In this document: positions 44,208 to 45,512 of the stretch, piece after piece
Numbering within the stretch: the stretch's first letter is position 1
How the letters are laid out: every line of letters starts with the position of its first letter
Assembly (NCBI GenBank): GCA_016875715.1
Contig: VGOZ01000021.1
Span: forward strand, 1 to 45,512
Reading direction: 5' to 3'
Source: Chloroflexota bacterium
GTDB lineage: Bacteria > Chloroflexota > UBA6077 > FW602-bin22
Length of the DNA: 45,512 nt
Position numbers and translations under genes: made by a program
The notes under the pieces: generated by a model
The model's database searches: none
What the model was told of the DNA's origin: nothing
Seen by the model: only the letters and a program-made list of their open reading frames with translations

Positions 44208-45512
44208 GTGTCGATCGAAACCCCGGCCAGCACCAACATCCACTCGCCGAAAGGGGCAAGGCCGGTCGGCCGTACCATCACCCTGACGGTGGACGGGGTT
44301 CCGGTCCAGACGATCCAGGGCAAGACTGTCCTCCACGCGGCGATCGAAGCGGGTGTGTATATCCCGCATCTGTGCGACTACCACGATCTGACGCCGTTCG
44401 CGGGATGCCGCATGTGCCTGGTCGAGGTCGAGGGAATGCGCGGCCTGGAGACCGCGTGCACCGTCGTCGCCCGGGACGGCATGGTGGTGCGCACCAACAC
44501 CGCGCTCGCGCGGCAGCACCAGCGCGGCGTCCTTGAGGTGCTGCTGAGCGATCATCCGGATCGCTGCCTCAACTGTCCGCGCATGGAGCGCTGCGGGCCC
44601 TTCGTGGTGTGTCAGCGCGACGACACCGTCACCGATCGCTGTGTCACCTGCCCGCGGAATAAGAACTGCGAGTTGCAGCGCGTTGTCGACTTCGTGCAAT
44701 GGCGCGAGCAGCGCTTCTTCAATCCGCGCCGTATCGGCGAACCGGAGCGATCCAATCCGTTCGTCGAACGCTATCCCGACTACTGCATCTATTGCGCCCG
44801 CTGCGTGCGTGTGTGCGACGAAGTCATCGGCGTATCAGCGCTTGGCCTCGCCCATCGCGGCATGGATGCGACGATCGCGGTGGACTTCGAGAAGCCGCTC
44901 ACTGAGTCCGGCTGCATCTACTGCGGACGCTGCGCGGTGGTCTGCCCGACTGGTGCACTGATGAAAGCGGACTCGAAGTACGGCGCCACGCCGACCGAAT
45001 CGACGACGCCGTCGGTCTGCACGTACTGTGGCGTCGGATGTTCGATGTTCCTCAACACGCAGGGCGGGCGTCTCGCCAATGTGATGGCCGATCGCGAGGG
45101 AGCGTCGAATCACGACAATCTCTGTGTTCGCGGCCAGTTCGCCTACGACTACGCGCAGCATCGCGATCGACTGAAGGTTCCCCGGGTGCGCCAGGGCGCG
45201 ACGCTTGTCGATGCAACCTGGGAGAGCGCGCTCGATCGGGTCGCCTGCGATCTGCGGCGCATTCGCCAGGCGCACGGCCCCGACGCGATCGCGTTCGTGG
45301 GTTCGGGCAAGATTACCAATGAGGAGAGTTACGTCCTTCAGAAGTTTGCCCGTGCCGTGGTCGGAACCAACAACATCGACGAGCCGACCGTGCGGTACTG
45401 CTACGAGCCGACTTTGCGCGGTCTCCACGAGTCGTTCGGATCTGCGGGCGCTACGATCCCGACGCGCGACCTGGAATCAGCGGGGTGCGTGATCGTCATC
45501 GGCTCCCACACG
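44208..45512 (+). CDS. formate-dehydrogenase-like/NuoG-type molybdopterin subunit, Cys type (3' end outside window)
   Basis: The first 435 codons are visible, from GTG with TAGGGGG upstream. Domains in order: [2Fe-2S] ferredoxin (HLCDYHDLTPFAGCRMCLVE); a NuoG-like Cys region that appears doubled (DHPDRCLNCPRMERCGPFVV then DRCVTCPRNKNCELQ); two [4Fe-4S] groups (YCIYCARCVRVCDEV, GCIYCGRCAVVCPTGAL); and the bis-PGD domain with its own cluster (SVCTYCGVGCSMF ... NLCVRG). The Sec/Cys active-site position reads RYCYEPTL: Cys398 (TGC 45399-45401) followed by Tyr, where formate dehydrogenases have His. It is probably NAD-linked through NuoE/NuoF; formate as the substrate is likely but not certain. 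Confidence 0.86.
   Translation, partial: MSIETPASTNIHSPKGARPVGRTITLTVDGVPVQTIQGKTVLHAAIEAGVYIPHLCDYHDLTPFAGCRMCLVEVEGMRGLETACTVVARDGMVVRTNTALARQHQRGVLEVLLSDHPDRCLNCPRMERCGPFVVCQRDDTVTDRCVTCPRNKNCELQRVVDFVQWREQRFFNPRRIGEPERSNPFVERYPDYCIYCARCVRVCDEVIGVSALGLAHRGMDATIAVDFEKPLTESGCIYCGRCAVVCPTGALMKADSKYGATPTESTTPSVCTYCGVGCSMFLNTQGGRLANVMADREGASNHDNLCVRGQFAYDYAQHRDRLKVPRVRQGATLVDATWESALDRVACDLRRIRQAHGPDAIAFVGSGKITNEESYVLQKFARAVVGTNNIDEPTVRYCYEPTLRGLHESFGSAGATIPTRDLESAGCVIVIGSHT

Overview
This is a 45.5 kb GC-rich bacterial chromosomal window. It is almost fully coding, with tight operons, many 4-nt GTGA/ATGA start-stop overlaps and frequent GTG (occasionally TTG) starts. I see no phage, insertion sequence, CRISPR array, rRNA or tRNA. 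The mix (type I glutamine synthetase, IF-1, class II aldolase, many short-chain dehydrogenases, a selenoprotein formate dehydrogenase, a fused NuoB-C-D, a NuoE/NuoF/formate-dehydrogenase-like set and UDP-sugar genes) fits a free-living, metabolically flexible member of Chloroflexota or a related high-GC Terrabacteria lineage. That placement is an impression from gene content, not a measurement.

Layout. 1-3.4 kb: 5' end of a (d)CMP kinase (minus), glnA (plus) and an ABC-2 type exporter pair (minus). 3.6-7.2 kb: a minus-strand sugar operon in which every junction is a 4-nt GTGA overlap: a zinc-ribbon-bearing NDP-sugar epimerase, a GmhB-GmhA fusion, a TIM-barrel sugar isomerase fused to a helix-turn-helix domain, and a 35-aa CxxC mini-protein. 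7.2-9.6 kb: gluzincin metallopeptidase plus SDR. 9.6-13.3 kb (minus): infA, dus, an unknown gene, class II aldolase and an epimerase. 13.5-15.3 kb: a REC-GGDEF gene carrying two compensating frameshifts, then an ornithine cyclodeaminase-like gene. 15.3-20.1 kb: a three-subunit membrane formate dehydrogenase whose catalytic subunit is read through an in-frame UGA (selenocysteine 177), with a bacterial SECIS hairpin placed as in E. coli fdhF. 20.1-20.8 kb: a decayed sugar-isomerase remnant. 20.8-33.5 kb: SDRs, an aminomutase-like aminotransferase, phosphoesterase, acyl-CoA ligase, an M24 peptidase homologue lacking most metal ligands, cupins (one broken), a DMT transporter, spermidine-synthase-like protein, HAD phosphatase, alpha/beta hydrolase and a SirB1-type protein. 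33.5-36.7 kb: fused NuoBCD and a separate NuoI. 36.7-40.8 kb (minus): a WbpD-E-B-A-like set for a diacetamido uronic acid UDP-sugar. 40.8-45.5 kb: a small DUF2007-like protein, a DRTGG P-loop protein, NuoE, NuoF and the start of a Cys-type formate-dehydrogenase/NuoG-like subunit running off the end.

How it works together. Two formate-dehydrogenase-like modules lie about 24 kb apart: a selenium-dependent, NrfD-anchored one without a Tat leader (so probably cytoplasm-facing), and an NAD-linked one with NuoE/NuoF. Complex I pieces sit between them, suggesting the organism can feed formate or related low-potential electrons to both quinone and NAD. The sugar operons probably make surface glycan precursors.

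Best leads: the UGA-coded selenoprotein, which ordinary gene calling splits in two; the isomerase-HTH fusion and its operon; the triple NuoBCD fusion; and several enzymes with changed catalytic residues (SDR Lys to Arg, M24 metal ligands, ABC Walker B Glu to Asp, formate dehydrogenase Cys-Tyr).
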